Assembly: GCA_043748985.1 (NCBI GenBank)
Contig: JAYVEG010000041.1
Coordinates: forward strand, 1-19,298
DNA length: 19,298 bases
Direction of reading: 5' to 3'
From: JBBROS01 sp043748985
Lineage (GTDB): Bacteria > Pseudomonadota > Alphaproteobacteria > Acetobacterales > Acetobacteraceae
The translations under genes and the position numbers were made by a program. A model generated the notes under the pieces. It had not been told where the DNA came from. It saw only the letters and a list, made by a program, of their open reading frames with translations, and searched no databases. Below are positions 1 through 7,107 of the stretch, piece by piece (positions within the stretch are counted from its first letter, which is position 1; the number at the start of each line of letters is the position of its first letter).

Positions 1-20
1 TGTCGGCCCCACGATCATAA

Positions 21-79
21 CACCGGTTCCCACAGTTCTACGAAGACACGAACAATCCTGCCGGACACTGGTTCCCACA
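21..79. repeat. Two copies of a 14-mer upstream of rpmH
   Basis: The sequence CAC(C/T)GGTTCCCACA occurs at 21-34 and again at 66-79, differing at one base, with the two starts 45 bp apart. Spaced direct repeats like this often bind a protein. The end TTCCCACA faintly resembles a DnaA box but has two mismatches to TTWTNCACA, so that reading is not supported. No gene is visible in 1-284. Confidence 0.5.
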
Positions 80-109
80 AGCGTGAACGCGCCGGAGACG
101 CATTACGCT

Positions 110-125
110 TGTGACCTACGTCACA
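110..125. promoter_or_regulatory. CRP/FNR-type palindrome upstream of rpmH
   Basis: TGTGACCTACGTCACA is a perfect 6-bp inverted repeat around CTAC. It matches the classical CRP half-site arrangement TGTGA-N6-TCACA. It lies about 37 bp upstream of the predicted -35 element, so its centre would be near -79 relative to the predicted start of transcription. Binding by a CRP/FNR-family regulator is inferred from the motif only. Confidence 0.5.
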
Positions 126-161
126 GCGGGGTGTCGGCATCGCCGTCTCTCAAGCGCGACG

Positions 162-190
162 TTGACGGGCGGGGGTTGCTGCGCCTATAA
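162..190 (+). promoter_or_regulatory. Predicted sigma70 promoter of the rpmH operon
   Basis: A -35 hexamer TTGACG (162-167) is followed after 17 bp by a -10 hexamer CTATAA (185-190). Both are close to consensus with ideal spacing. Transcription would start near 197, giving a leader of about 88 nt before rpmH. It is the best promoter-like sequence seen in the window and sits where the ribosomal-protein operon needs one. Confidence 0.65.
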
Positions 191-202
191 GCCGCGCCTG
201 CG

Positions 203-224
203 CCGGACCCCGGCCGGGTTCCGG
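203..224 (+). other. GC-rich hairpin in the rpmH leader
   Basis: CCGGACCC at 203-210 can pair with GGGTTCCGG at 216-224 with one bulged base and a small loop. The leader downstream also repeats TTGGCCGC at 234-241 and 260-267. An mRNA structure is possible, but any regulatory role is speculation; GC-rich DNA forms such hairpins readily. Confidence 0.3.
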
Positions 225-284
225 CCGCGGTCGTTGGCCGCGAGTTCATGTTACGGCCTTTGGCCGCACGTTCGGAGAGATCAG

Positions 285-419
285 TTGAAGCGCACCTACC
301 AACCCTCGAAGCTGGTCCGCAAGCGTCGCCATGGATTTCGCGCCCGCATGGCGACCGTTGGTGGTCGTAAGGTGCTCGCGAACCGCCGGGCCAAGGGCCG
401 GCAGAAACTGTCGGCCTAA
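285..419 (+). CDS. rpmH: 50S ribosomal protein L34
   Basis: This 44-residue, very basic protein is a small component of the large ribosomal subunit. It begins MKRTYQPSKLVRKRRHGF and continues with RMATVGGRKVLANRRAKGR, which is the textbook L34 sequence over its full length. The start is TTG at 285, preceded by GGAGAGA at 274-280. No ATG gives the conserved N-terminus, and the frame being open upstream to 111 is not meaningful. It heads the rpmH-rnpA-yidD-yidC-yihA cluster, expressed from the promoter at 162-190. Identification is secure. Confidence 0.97.
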   Translation: MKRTYQPSKLVRKRRHGFRARMATVGGRKVLANRRAKGRQKLSA

Positions 420-480
420 GCCGCCAAGGGCGCCTGTTGCGATGGCGCCGGGTGTCTTGTCCGACCGTTTGAGCGGCAGC

Positions 481-828
481 ATGACAGTTGCAAGCACGCC
501 GGGTCGCCTGAAGCGGCGCGCCGAGTTTCTGCGTGTGGCCGCGAAAGGGCGGAAGACGCCGTCATCGGGCGTGGTGATGCAGGCGTTGGCTCGTGAGGAC
601 GATGGGCCGGCTCGGCTGGGCTTTACCGTCACCAAGAAGGTGGGCAATGCCGTCATCCGCAACCGCACGAAGCGTCGGCTGCGTGAAGCCGCCAGGGCTG
701 TGCTGATGTCAACGGATGTCCGCGGTGTGGACTTGGTGCTCATCGGCCGCGACAGCACTCGTGATCGGCGTTTTACGTTGCTGGTGGATGATGTGCGGCG
801 TGCCTTGGTCAAGCTGGGCGCAATCTGA
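481..828 (+). CDS. rnpA: Ribonuclease P protein component
   Basis: The protein subunit of RNase P helps the catalytic RNA cleave 5' leaders from tRNA precursors in the cytoplasm. The predicted 115-residue basic protein has the family hallmarks: RLGFTVTKKVGNAV at about 45-58 and the RNR motif IRNRTKRRLREA at about 59-70. The length is normal. ATG 481 is chosen because it puts the conserved RLKRRAEF segment at the usual distance from the N-terminus; ATG 442 in the same frame is possible but adds non-conserved residues. It lies 61 bp after rpmH, and its stop shares one base with the yidD start (TGATG), suggesting coupled translation. Confidence 0.95.
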   Translation: MTVASTPGRLKRRAEFLRVAAKGRKTPSSGVVMQALAREDDGPARLGFTVTKKVGNAVIRNRTKRRLREAARAVLMSTDVRGVDLVLIGRDSTRDRRFTLLVDDVRRALVKLGAI

Positions 829-1106
829 TGCGCCTGGCCTCGGAGGCGTTGGTGCTGCTGGTGCGGCTGTATCAATGGACGCTCCGACCATTCATCGGCG
901 CGCAATGTCGCTTCGAGCCGAGTTGCAGCCACTATGCCATCGATGCGCTGCGGCGCCACGGACCCGTGTACGGGAGCGTGCTGGCGGGCGGGCGCGTGCT
1001 GCGCTGCAATCCCTGGAACGCGGGCGGCTGGGACCCCTGTCCCTGTCGCGCGCCGAAGTTTCGCCCGTCAGCCCTGCGCGCTGACCGACAGACGGACCCG
1101 ATCTGA
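828..1106 (+). CDS. yidD: Membrane protein insertion efficiency factor YidD
   Basis: YidD is a small inner-membrane-associated protein that assists YidC in inserting membrane proteins. The 92-residue product has the diagnostic block CRFEPSCSHYAIDALRRHG (about 27-45) followed by GGRVLRCNPWNAGGWDPCP (about 54-72). The conserved cysteines are near 27, 33 and 60. An amphipathic N-terminal segment precedes it. Start and stop overlap its neighbours by one base on each side (TGATG at 826-830 and 1104-1108), so rnpA, yidD and yidC are probably translationally coupled. The C-terminal tail of about 20 residues is polar and not conserved. Confidence 0.95.
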   Translation: MRLASEALVLLVRLYQWTLRPFIGAQCRFEPSCSHYAIDALRRHGPVYGSVLAGGRVLRCNPWNAGGWDPCPCRAPKFRPSALRADRQTDPI

Positions 1107-2845
1107 TGGACCAGAAGCGCCTTTTCATTGCGATCGCCATTTCGATTGCGATTTTGCTGGGGTTCCAGCTGGTGATGCCGAAGCAGCCGCCGAAGCCGCA
1201 GGAGGTCACGCAGGCCACTCCGAGCGCCGCGTTGCCGCGGCCTACCAATGACCCGGCCTCGCCGGGGACGCAGCCGGTGAGCGTGGCGGCGCCGTCGGCG
1301 CAGCGCGATGCGCCGCGGATGAAGATCGCGGCCCCGCGGGTGCAGGGCAGCGTCAATCTGGCCGGTGCGCGGTTGGATGATCTGGTGCTGCGCGACTACC
1401 ACGAGGAGGTCTCGGCCAGCAGCCCGCTGGTTCGGGTGCTGGAGCCGCGGTACGACCCGCAGCCGTATTATGTGCAGTTCGGCTGGACGGCTGATGGCGA
1501 TTTGAAGGTTCCGGGACCGGATGTGCTGTGGACGGCGTCGGCGCCGGAGTTGACCAATACAGCGCCGGTGACGCTGTCGTGGGACAATGGCGCGGGCCAA
1601 GTATTCGAGATCGTGCTGTCGGTGGACGACAATTTCATGTTCACGGCGGAGCAGCGGGTTCGCAATACGGGCGGCGCCGAGGTGAAGGTGTATCCCTGGA
1701 CACGCATCCGGCGGGAGTACACGCCGGTGACGGCGGGGTATTACATCCTGCACGAGGGTCCGATCGGGTATCTGGAAGACCGGCTGAAGGACCCGAGCTA
1801 CGCGGACCTGAAGAAGGAGGCCGAGAAGGGGCAAGGGAATGTCGGGCTGCAGGTGAAGTCGACCGGTGGTTGGGCGGGGATCACGGACAAGTACTGGCTC
1901 GCGGCGTTGATCCCCGACCAGGCGGTGCCTGTGATCGCGAGCTTCCGGCACTTTACGGAGAACTCGGCCGACCGCTACCAGGTCGATTTCCTGCCGGCCT
2001 CGCCGACGATTGTGGCACCTGGGGGAACCGGGTCCAGCACGAGCCGGGTATTTGCGGGCGCCAAGGAGATCCACCTGATCGATAACTATGAGGAGGCGCT
2101 GAAGCTTCCGCATTTCGACAAGGCGATCGATTTCGGCTGGTTCTATCCGTTCACCAAGTGGATCGCGCTGGCGCTGGACTGGCTGTTCAAAGTGACCGGA
2201 AATTTCGGCGTGGCGATCCTGATCTTCACGGTATTCGCGAAGACACTATTCTTCCCGTTGGCGAACAAATCCTACAAGTCGATGAACCGGATGAAGGAGC
2301 TGAACCCGCGCATCCAAGAGGTTCGGACGCGGTTGAAGGACGATCCGCAGAAGATGCAGGCGGAGATCATGCAGGTCTACAAGACCTCGGGCGTGAACCC
2401 GGCCAGCGGGTGCCTGCCGATGGTGGTTCAGATCCCGGTGTTCTTCTCGTTGTACAAGGTGATTTTCGTCACGATCGAAATGCGGCATGCGCCGTTCTTC
2501 GGATGGATCCACGACCTTTCGGCGGTGGATCCGACGAACGTGTTCAACCTGTTCGGGCTGCTGCCGTTCGATCCTTCGCAGTATTCGCATCTGCTGCACC
2601 TGGGGGTGTGGCCGCTGATCATGGGCGTCACCATGTTCCTGCAGCAGAAGCTCAATCCGCCGCCGCCTGATCCGGTGCAGGCGCGCATCTTTCAGTTCAT
2701 GCCGATCATCTTCACGTTCATGCTCGCGAGCTTTCCGGCCGGGTTGGTGATCTACTGGAGCTGGAACAACCTCCTGACGATTGCACAACAATGGACGATC
2801 ATGCGGCGCAGCAAGACAGCCAGGGCGAAACTGGCCCGCACCTGA
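1106..2845 (+). CDS. yidC: Membrane protein insertase YidC (Oxa1 family)
   Basis: This is the inner-membrane insertase that inserts proteins alone or with SecYEG. The 579 residues follow the Gram-negative plan: N-terminal TM at about 5-24 (RLFIAIAISIAILLGFQLV), a Pro/Ala-rich linker, the large periplasmic beta-sandwich domain at about 60-330, and the conserved Oxa1 core of TM segments from about 345 to 566. Core blocks include NFGVAILIFTVFAKTLFFPL (about 365-385), GCLPMVVQIPVFFSLYKVIF (about 435-454) and IFTFMLASFPAGLVIYWSWN near 535-554. A basic C-terminal tail can contact ribosomes. The yihA start lies 55 bp inside its 3' end. Confidence 0.97.
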   Translation: MDQKRLFIAIAISIAILLGFQLVMPKQPPKPQEVTQATPSAALPRPTNDPASPGTQPVSVAAPSAQRDAPRMKIAAPRVQGSVNLAGARLDDLVLRDYHEEVSASSPLVRVLEPRYDPQPYYVQFGWTADGDLKVPGPDVLWTASAPELTNTAPVTLSWDNGAGQVFEIVLSVDDNFMFTAEQRVRNTGGAEVKVYPWTRIRREYTPVTAGYYILHEGPIGYLEDRLKDPSYADLKKEAEKGQGNVGLQVKSTGGWAGITDKYWLAALIPDQAVPVIASFRHFTENSADRYQVDFLPASPTIVAPGGTGSSTSRVFAGAKEIHLIDNYEEALKLPHFDKAIDFGWFYPFTKWIALALDWLFKVTGNFGVAILIFTVFAKTLFFPLANKSYKSMNRMKELNPRIQEVRTRLKDDPQKMQAEIMQVYKTSGVNPASGCLPMVVQIPVFFSLYKVIFVTIEMRHAPFFGWIHDLSAVDPTNVFNLFGLLPFDPSQYSHLLHLGVWPLIMGVTMFLQQKLNPPPPDPVQARIFQFMPIIFTFMLASFPAGLVIYWSWNNLLTIAQQWTIMRRSKTARAKLART

Positions 2846-3483
2846 TCGGTGCGTCGGGGTTAGACGCGGAGGCGCTGGAGGCGGGGCGGCTGTTGTTTGC
2901 CGCCGAGTGCCAGTTCTTCTTTGCGGCGCAGCGGCTGGACCAGCTGCCGCCGCCGGCCTTGCCGGAGCTTGCTTTTGCAGGGCGCTCGAACGTGGGTAAG
3001 AGCAGCCTGATCAATGCGTTGACGGGGCGGAAAGCCTTGGCGCGGGCGTCGAACACGCCGGGGCGAACGCGGCAGCTGAACTTCTTCAATCTGGGCGAGC
3101 GGATGACGTTGGTGGACATGCCGGGGTATGGGTATGCGCAGGCAGCGGCGAGCGTGAAAGAGGATTGGCAGGGGTTGATGTTCAATTACCTGCGGGGGCG
3201 GCCGACGTTGCAGCGGGTGGTGCTGCTGCTGGATAGCCGGATCGAGCTGAAGGCTTCGGATACAGCGGTTATGGATTTGCTGGACAAGGCGGCGGTGACT
3301 TATCAGATCGTTTTGACGAAGGCGGATGGGATCAAGCCTGGGGCCTTGGCGCGGAAGCATGCGGAAGTGCTGGGGGTGGCGGCGAAGCATGCGGCGGCGT
3401 TTCCGCTGGTGATTGCGACGAGCGCGGAGACTGGGGCGGGAATCGAGGAGCTTCGGGCTTTGATTGCTTCATTGGCGGCTTAG
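2791..3483 (+). CDS. yihA: Ribosome biogenesis GTPase YihA/EngB/YsxC
   Basis: This TRAFAC-class GTPase is needed for late 50S subunit assembly. All GTPase motifs are visible in the 230-residue product: G1 GRSNVGKSS (64-72), G2 TPGRT (89-93), G3 DMPGYG (109-114), G4 LTKAD (175-179) and G5 TSAE (210-213). The start at ATG 2791 lies 55 bp inside yidC in another frame. It yields an N-terminal extension of about 55 residues before the G domain, somewhat long for the family, so an unrecognised start nearer 2850 cannot be excluded. It closes the core cluster; many alphaproteobacteria have argB next, but here the following DNA is on the other strand and unrelated. Confidence 0.95.
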   Translation: MDDHAAQQDSQGETGPHLIGASGLDAEALEAGRLLFAAECQFFFAAQRLDQLPPPALPELAFAGRSNVGKSSLINALTGRKALARASNTPGRTRQLNFFNLGERMTLVDMPGYGYAQAAASVKEDWQGLMFNYLRGRPTLQRVVLLLDSRIELKASDTAVMDLLDKAAVTYQIVLTKADGIKPGALARKHAEVLGVAAKHAAAFPLVIATSAETGAGIEELRALIASLAA

Positions 3484-3909
3484 GGGGCTTGCGAAGGGGG
3501 CGGACGAGAAGGGCTGTCCAACTCGGGTCTGTCGCCCCCAGGGCTGTGTTCTTCCTTGTAGACTGAAGGTAAGAAAAAGTAGCACGGAGGGAAGAGAAGA
3601 TCGGGCAGTAGTTGGGCTCGGTGAACCCCGGCAGGCTTGCCCGTTACCTTTACCTCTACGACAACCCGTTCAGCGACCAGAAGATCGAGACGGTAGGCGG
3701 CGTCCAATAGGAGGTCTTCGTAAGTCAGTGGGTGTGGTACTTGTCTGGCGATTGGGTTTGCCGCGCTTGATGAGTTCGTGGGCCAGACATGGTTCGTATG
3801 CTGATTCGAGCAGGCCGGGGCCGAGGATGCGGTGAACCTTCAGGTCGGAATTGACGATTGCGGCGCATCGTTGAACGGTCGTTGCATCGAGGTTCTGGCG
3901 GGCGGTCAT
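3480..3909 (-). pseudogene. Frameshifted GxxExxY-family (PD-(D/E)xK-like) gene
   Basis: GxxExxY proteins (about 120-130 residues, function unknown) are small PD-(D/E)xK nuclease-like proteins. Starting at ATG 3909, the product reads IVNSDLKVHRILGPGLLESAY and keeps the GxxExxY signature for about 55 residues, then loses the family pattern. Family-like sequence resumes one frame over as RQVPHPLTYEDLLLDAAYRL and then DLLVAERVVVEVK, which holds the D...ExK catalytic residues. Removing one C from the CCC run (GGG on +, 3754-3756) restores a continuous GKPIARQVPHPLTYEDL reading. After AQLL the C-terminus also drifts from the family, and the second frame runs on to a stop at 3480, overlapping the yihA end by 4 bp. 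Its ATG overlaps the stop of the RND gene (ATGA, 3906-3909), so it sits as the last gene of the efflux operon. A sequencing error or programmed frameshift are the alternatives. Confidence 0.75.
3496..3539. terminator. Possible terminator hairpin after yihA
   Basis: GGGGGCG (3496-3502) can pair with CGCCCCC (3533-3539) around an imperfect interior that also allows CGAG/CTCG pairing. It lies 13 bp after the yihA stop and would sit between converging transcripts. There is no proper U-run, only a T-rich stretch at 3545-3557 on the + strand, so intrinsic termination is uncertain. Confidence 0.3.
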
Positions 3910-6900
3910 TCCGCCAGGACGGGGGCCGTGACGATCTTTCGGCGTTTGCCTCGGGCGAGGCGTTCCAGGGCGAGGTAGACGACGGGGGTGGTGTAGAGGG
4001 TTAGGAGTTGGCTGACGATGAGGCCGCCGCAGATGGCGGTGCCGAGGGGGCGGCGGAATTCGGCGCCGACTCCGGAGGCGAGGGCGAGGGGGACGGCGCC
4101 CAGGAGTGCGGCGAGGGTTGTCATGATGATGGGGCGGAAGCGTTCGTTACAGGCTTCAAGGATGGCTTCGTAGGGGGGGAGGCCGCGTTCTCGTTCGGCT
4201 TCGAGGGCGAAGTCGACCATCATGATGCCGTTCTTCTTGACGATGCCCATGAGCAGGATCACGCCGATAATGGCCAGGACGCCGAGGTCGGAGCCGGTGA
4301 CGAGCACGGCGAGGAGTGCTCCGAGGATGCCGGAGGGGAGCGTACTGATGATGGTGAGGGGGTGGAGCCAGCTTTCGTAGAGCACGCCGAGCACGATGTA
4401 GATGGTGATGAAGGCGGCGCCGATGAGCAGGGGCTGCGTGCTGAGGGATTGCTGCAGGAAGGCGGCGTTGCCGGCGAACTGGGTTCGAACGCCCTCGGGC
4501 ATGCGGAGGGTGCGGGCCTTTTCCTGGACGATGGCGATGGCGTCGCCTTGGGACGTGCCGGGCTTGAGGTTGAAGCTGATGCTGGATGCGGGGAATTGGC
4601 CCTGGTGGCGGACGGCCAGCGGGGCGGTGTTGCGCTCCATGCGGATGACGGCGGAGAGGGGGACCTGTGAGCCGCCCTTGCCAGGGACGTAGATGCGGTC
4701 GAACGAGCTGGGGTCGCGTTGCAGCTCGGGCAGGGTTTCGAGGACGACGCGGTACTGGTTGCGCTGGGTGTAGATGATGGACATCTGGCGCTGGCTGAAG
4801 GCGTTGTTGAGCGCGGTATCGATGGCGTTGACGGAGACGCCGAGGCGGGCGGCCTGCTCGCGGTCGATGACGGCGTCGGCCTGGGGGGCGGGGCGGTCCT
4901 GGTCGGAGCTGACGTCGGTAATGCCATCGACGTTCTGGAGTGCGTCCTCCAGGCGGGTGGTCCAGGTGCGGAGCTCGGCCAGGTCCTGGTCGAGCAGGAC
5001 GAACTGGAAGCCGCTGCCACCGGAACGGCCGCCGCCGCGGAGATCCTGGGCGGAGTAGAGGAAGGTCTGGATGCCGCCCATCTGCATGAGGGCCGGGCGG
5101 AGGCGGGTAATGACCTCCTCGCTGGTGAGGCCGCGCTCGGCGGCGGGTTTGAGGGAGATGGTGAGCTGGCCGCGGTTCGCGGATGCGAAGCCTGAGGTGA
5201 CGCCGACGGTGCTGCCGACGTAGTCGACGGCCGGGTCCTGCATGATGACGTCGACGACGCGTTTCTGACGTTCGACCATGGCGGCGAAGCTGATGTCGGG
5301 GCTGGCGATGGTGCCCCCCTGGATGAGGCCGGTGTCCTGGATGGGGAGGAAGCCTTTCGGGACCTGGATCCATGTGACGACGACGGCGGCGATGATGGCG
5401 GGCGTGACGAGGGCGCCGAGCCAGCGGCGGCGCAGCACCCAGGCGAGGGAGCTGGCGTAGCCGCGCTGCAGCCGCGCGAAGCCGTTCTCGACGCGGGTGT
5501 CGATCCAGGCCCAGGCGCCGCGAGGCGGGCGGCCCTGGCCGAAGACGCCGCACATCATGGGGGTGAGGGTGAGGGACACGATGGCCGACGTGCCGATGGC
5601 GACGGTGAGGACCATGGCGAATTCGTGGAAGAGTTTGCCGAGCAGACCGCCCATGAACAGGATGGGTATGAAGACGGCGATCAGCGAGATGCTGATCGAG
5701 ATGACGGTGAAGCCGATCTGGCGGGCCCCGACGAGCGCGGCCTGCAGTGGCTTCATGCCCATTTCCTGATGGCGGTGGATGTTCTCGATCATGACGATGG
5801 CGTCGTCGACGACGAAGCCGACCGAGATGGTGAGCGCCATGAGGCTGAAGTTGTTGAGGCTGAAGCCGAGCATGTACATGGCGGCCAGCGTGCCGGAGAG
5901 GCTCAGCGGGACCGTTACGGCTGCGGCCAGCGTGGGGACGAGGCGGCGCATGAAGAGGGCGACGACTATCAGGACCAGCAGAACGCTGATACCGAGGGTG
6001 ATCTCGACGTCGTCGACGCTGGCGCGGATGGTGGCGGTGCGGTCGCTGAGTGTGATGACCTTGATGTCGGGCGGAAGCCAGCTGAGCAGTTGGGGGAGGA
6101 CCTGCTTCACGCGGTCGACGGTCTCGATGACGTTGGCGTTCTGGGTTTTGGTCAAGGTGAGCAGGATGGCGGGCTGCTTGCCCTGCCACGCGGCGAGTCG
6201 GGTGTTGGCGACGCCGTTTATGACCTCGGCCACGTCGCCGAGGCGGACGATGGCGCCATTCTGGGATTTCAGGACGAGACGGGCGTAGTCCTCGGCCTGG
6301 GTGATCTGGCCGTTGAGCACGAGGGTTTCTGCACGCTCGGGGCCGGAGAAGCTGCCGATGGGGCCGTTGACGTTGGCGTTACGGATCGCGGTGTAGACAT
6401 CCTGGCTGGACAGGCTGGTGGCGCGAAGGGCGGCCGGGTTGAGACGGACGCGGACGGCGGGTTTCTCGGCGCCGTTGACGGTGACCTGGCTGACGCCTTC
6501 GACCTGACTGAGGCGCTGGCCGAGGATGGTGTCAGCGGCGTCGTAGAGCTGTCCGGTGCTGAGGGTGTCGCTGGTCATGGACAGCGTGAGGATGGGCGCG
6601 TCGGCGGGGTTGAACTTCCGGTAGTAGGGGCGGGTCGGAAGGTCGCTTGGCAGGTCGGTATAGGCGGCGTTGATGGCGGCCTGGACGTCGTCGGCGGCAC
6701 CCTCGATGGGGCGGTCGAGGTCGAACTGGATGACGATCGAGGTGTTGCCGATGTTGCTGGTGCTGGTGATCTCGGTGACGCCGGGGATCTCGCCGAGGCG
6801 GCGTTCGAGGGGGGCGGCGATGCTCGCGGCCATGGTCTCGGGGTCCGCACCGGGGCGGGCGGCGAAGACCACGATGGTGGGGATGTCGACGCTGGGGAGG

Positions 6901-7007
6901 GCTGCGACGGGGAGAAACCGGACGGCGACGAGGCCGGAGAGCATGAGGCCGAGTGCGAGGAGGAGGGTCGCAACCGGGCGACGGATGAAGGGTTCGGAGA
7001 TGGTCAT
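3906..7007 (-). CDS. mdtC: RND efflux permease, MdtC/MuxC-like (HAE1 family)
   Basis: This is an inner-membrane proton-driven drug/metabolite exporter subunit of 1033 residues, the usual RND length. It begins MTISEPFIRRPVATLLLALG (TM1) and has two porter-loop/TM repeats. The TM4 proton-relay pair is in VGFVVDDAIVMIENIHRH (near residue 400), the drug-exporter form rather than the DxxxD...E pattern of metal RND pumps. EMGMKPLQAALVGARQIGFT and SLTLTPMMCGVF resemble MdtC. ATG 7007 is chosen because it gives the conserved N-terminus; the frame stays open to 7295 but encodes Pro/Ser-rich shadow sequence. No clear ribosome-binding site precedes it, and a 100-bp gap separates it from mdtB. MdtB and MdtC normally form a heterotrimer, so the pair probably works as one pump. 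Confidence 0.9.
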   Translation of the reverse strand: MTISEPFIRRPVATLLLALGLMLSGLVAVRFLPVAALPSVDIPTIVVFAARPGADPETMAASIAAPLERRLGEIPGVTEITSTSNIGNTSIVIQFDLDRPIEGAADDVQAAINAAYTDLPSDLPTRPYYRKFNPADAPILTLSMTSDTLSTGQLYDAADTILGQRLSQVEGVSQVTVNGAEKPAVRVRLNPAALRATSLSSQDVYTAIRNANVNGPIGSFSGPERAETLVLNGQITQAEDYARLVLKSQNGAIVRLGDVAEVINGVANTRLAAWQGKQPAILLTLTKTQNANVIETVDRVKQVLPQLLSWLPPDIKVITLSDRTATIRASVDDVEITLGISVLLVLIVVALFMRRLVPTLAAAVTVPLSLSGTLAAMYMLGFSLNNFSLMALTISVGFVVDDAIVMIENIHRHQEMGMKPLQAALVGARQIGFTVISISISLIAVFIPILFMGGLLGKLFHEFAMVLTVAIGTSAIVSLTLTPMMCGVFGQGRPPRGAWAWIDTRVENGFARLQRGYASSLAWVLRRRWLGALVTPAIIAAVVVTWIQVPKGFLPIQDTGLIQGGTIASPDISFAAMVERQKRVVDVIMQDPAVDYVGSTVGVTSGFASANRGQLTISLKPAAERGLTSEEVITRLRPALMQMGGIQTFLYSAQDLRGGGRSGGSGFQFVLLDQDLAELRTWTTRLEDALQNVDGITDVSSDQDRPAPQADAVIDREQAARLGVSVNAIDTALNNAFSQRQMSIIYTQRNQYRVVLETLPELQRDPSSFDRIYVPGKGGSQVPLSAVIRMERNTAPLAVRHQGQFPASSISFNLKPGTSQGDAIAIVQEKARTLRMPEGVRTQFAGNAAFLQQSLSTQPLLIGAAFITIYIVLGVLYESWLHPLTIISTLPSGILGALLAVLVTGSDLGVLAIIGVILLMGIVKKNGIMMVDFALEAERERGLPPYEAILEACNERFRPIIMTTLAALLGAVPLALASGVGAEFRRPLGTAICGGLIVSQLLTLYTTPVVYLALERLARGKRRKIVTAPVLAE

Positions 7008-7073
7008 AGGGGTTGGGTGACGGTTTTCGCCGTGGGTAGGGGGTTGGGCTGGCGGTGCGAACCCTCGCCCCGG

Positions 7074-7093
7074 CCCTCTCCCAAGGGAGAGGG
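7074..7093. repeat. REP-like perfect inverted repeat between the two RND genes
   Basis: CCCTCTCCC (7074-7082) and GGGAGAGGG (7085-7093) form a perfect 9-bp inverted repeat around AA, flanked by GC-rich sequence including CCCTCGCCCC at 7062-7071. On the coding (-) strand no U-tract follows, so it is not a classical terminator. The motif CCCTCTCCC/GGGAGAGGG next to GGGGCGAGGG resembles dispersed intergenic palindromes found in many proteobacterial genomes (recalled, not searched). It could tune the ratio of the two pump subunits. Confidence 0.55.
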
Positions 7094-7107
7094 GGAAATG
7101 GGCTTGC

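Noticed and set aside
21..79. DnaA boxes / replication origin next to rpmH
   Set aside because: The repeated TTCCCACA has two mismatches to the DnaA box in both copies, and no AT-rich unwinding region or dnaA/dnaN gene is present.
111..284. Upstream extension of rpmH from 111
   Set aside because: It crosses the promoter and has no conserved sequence; L34 is always about 44 residues, starting at MKRTYQPS.
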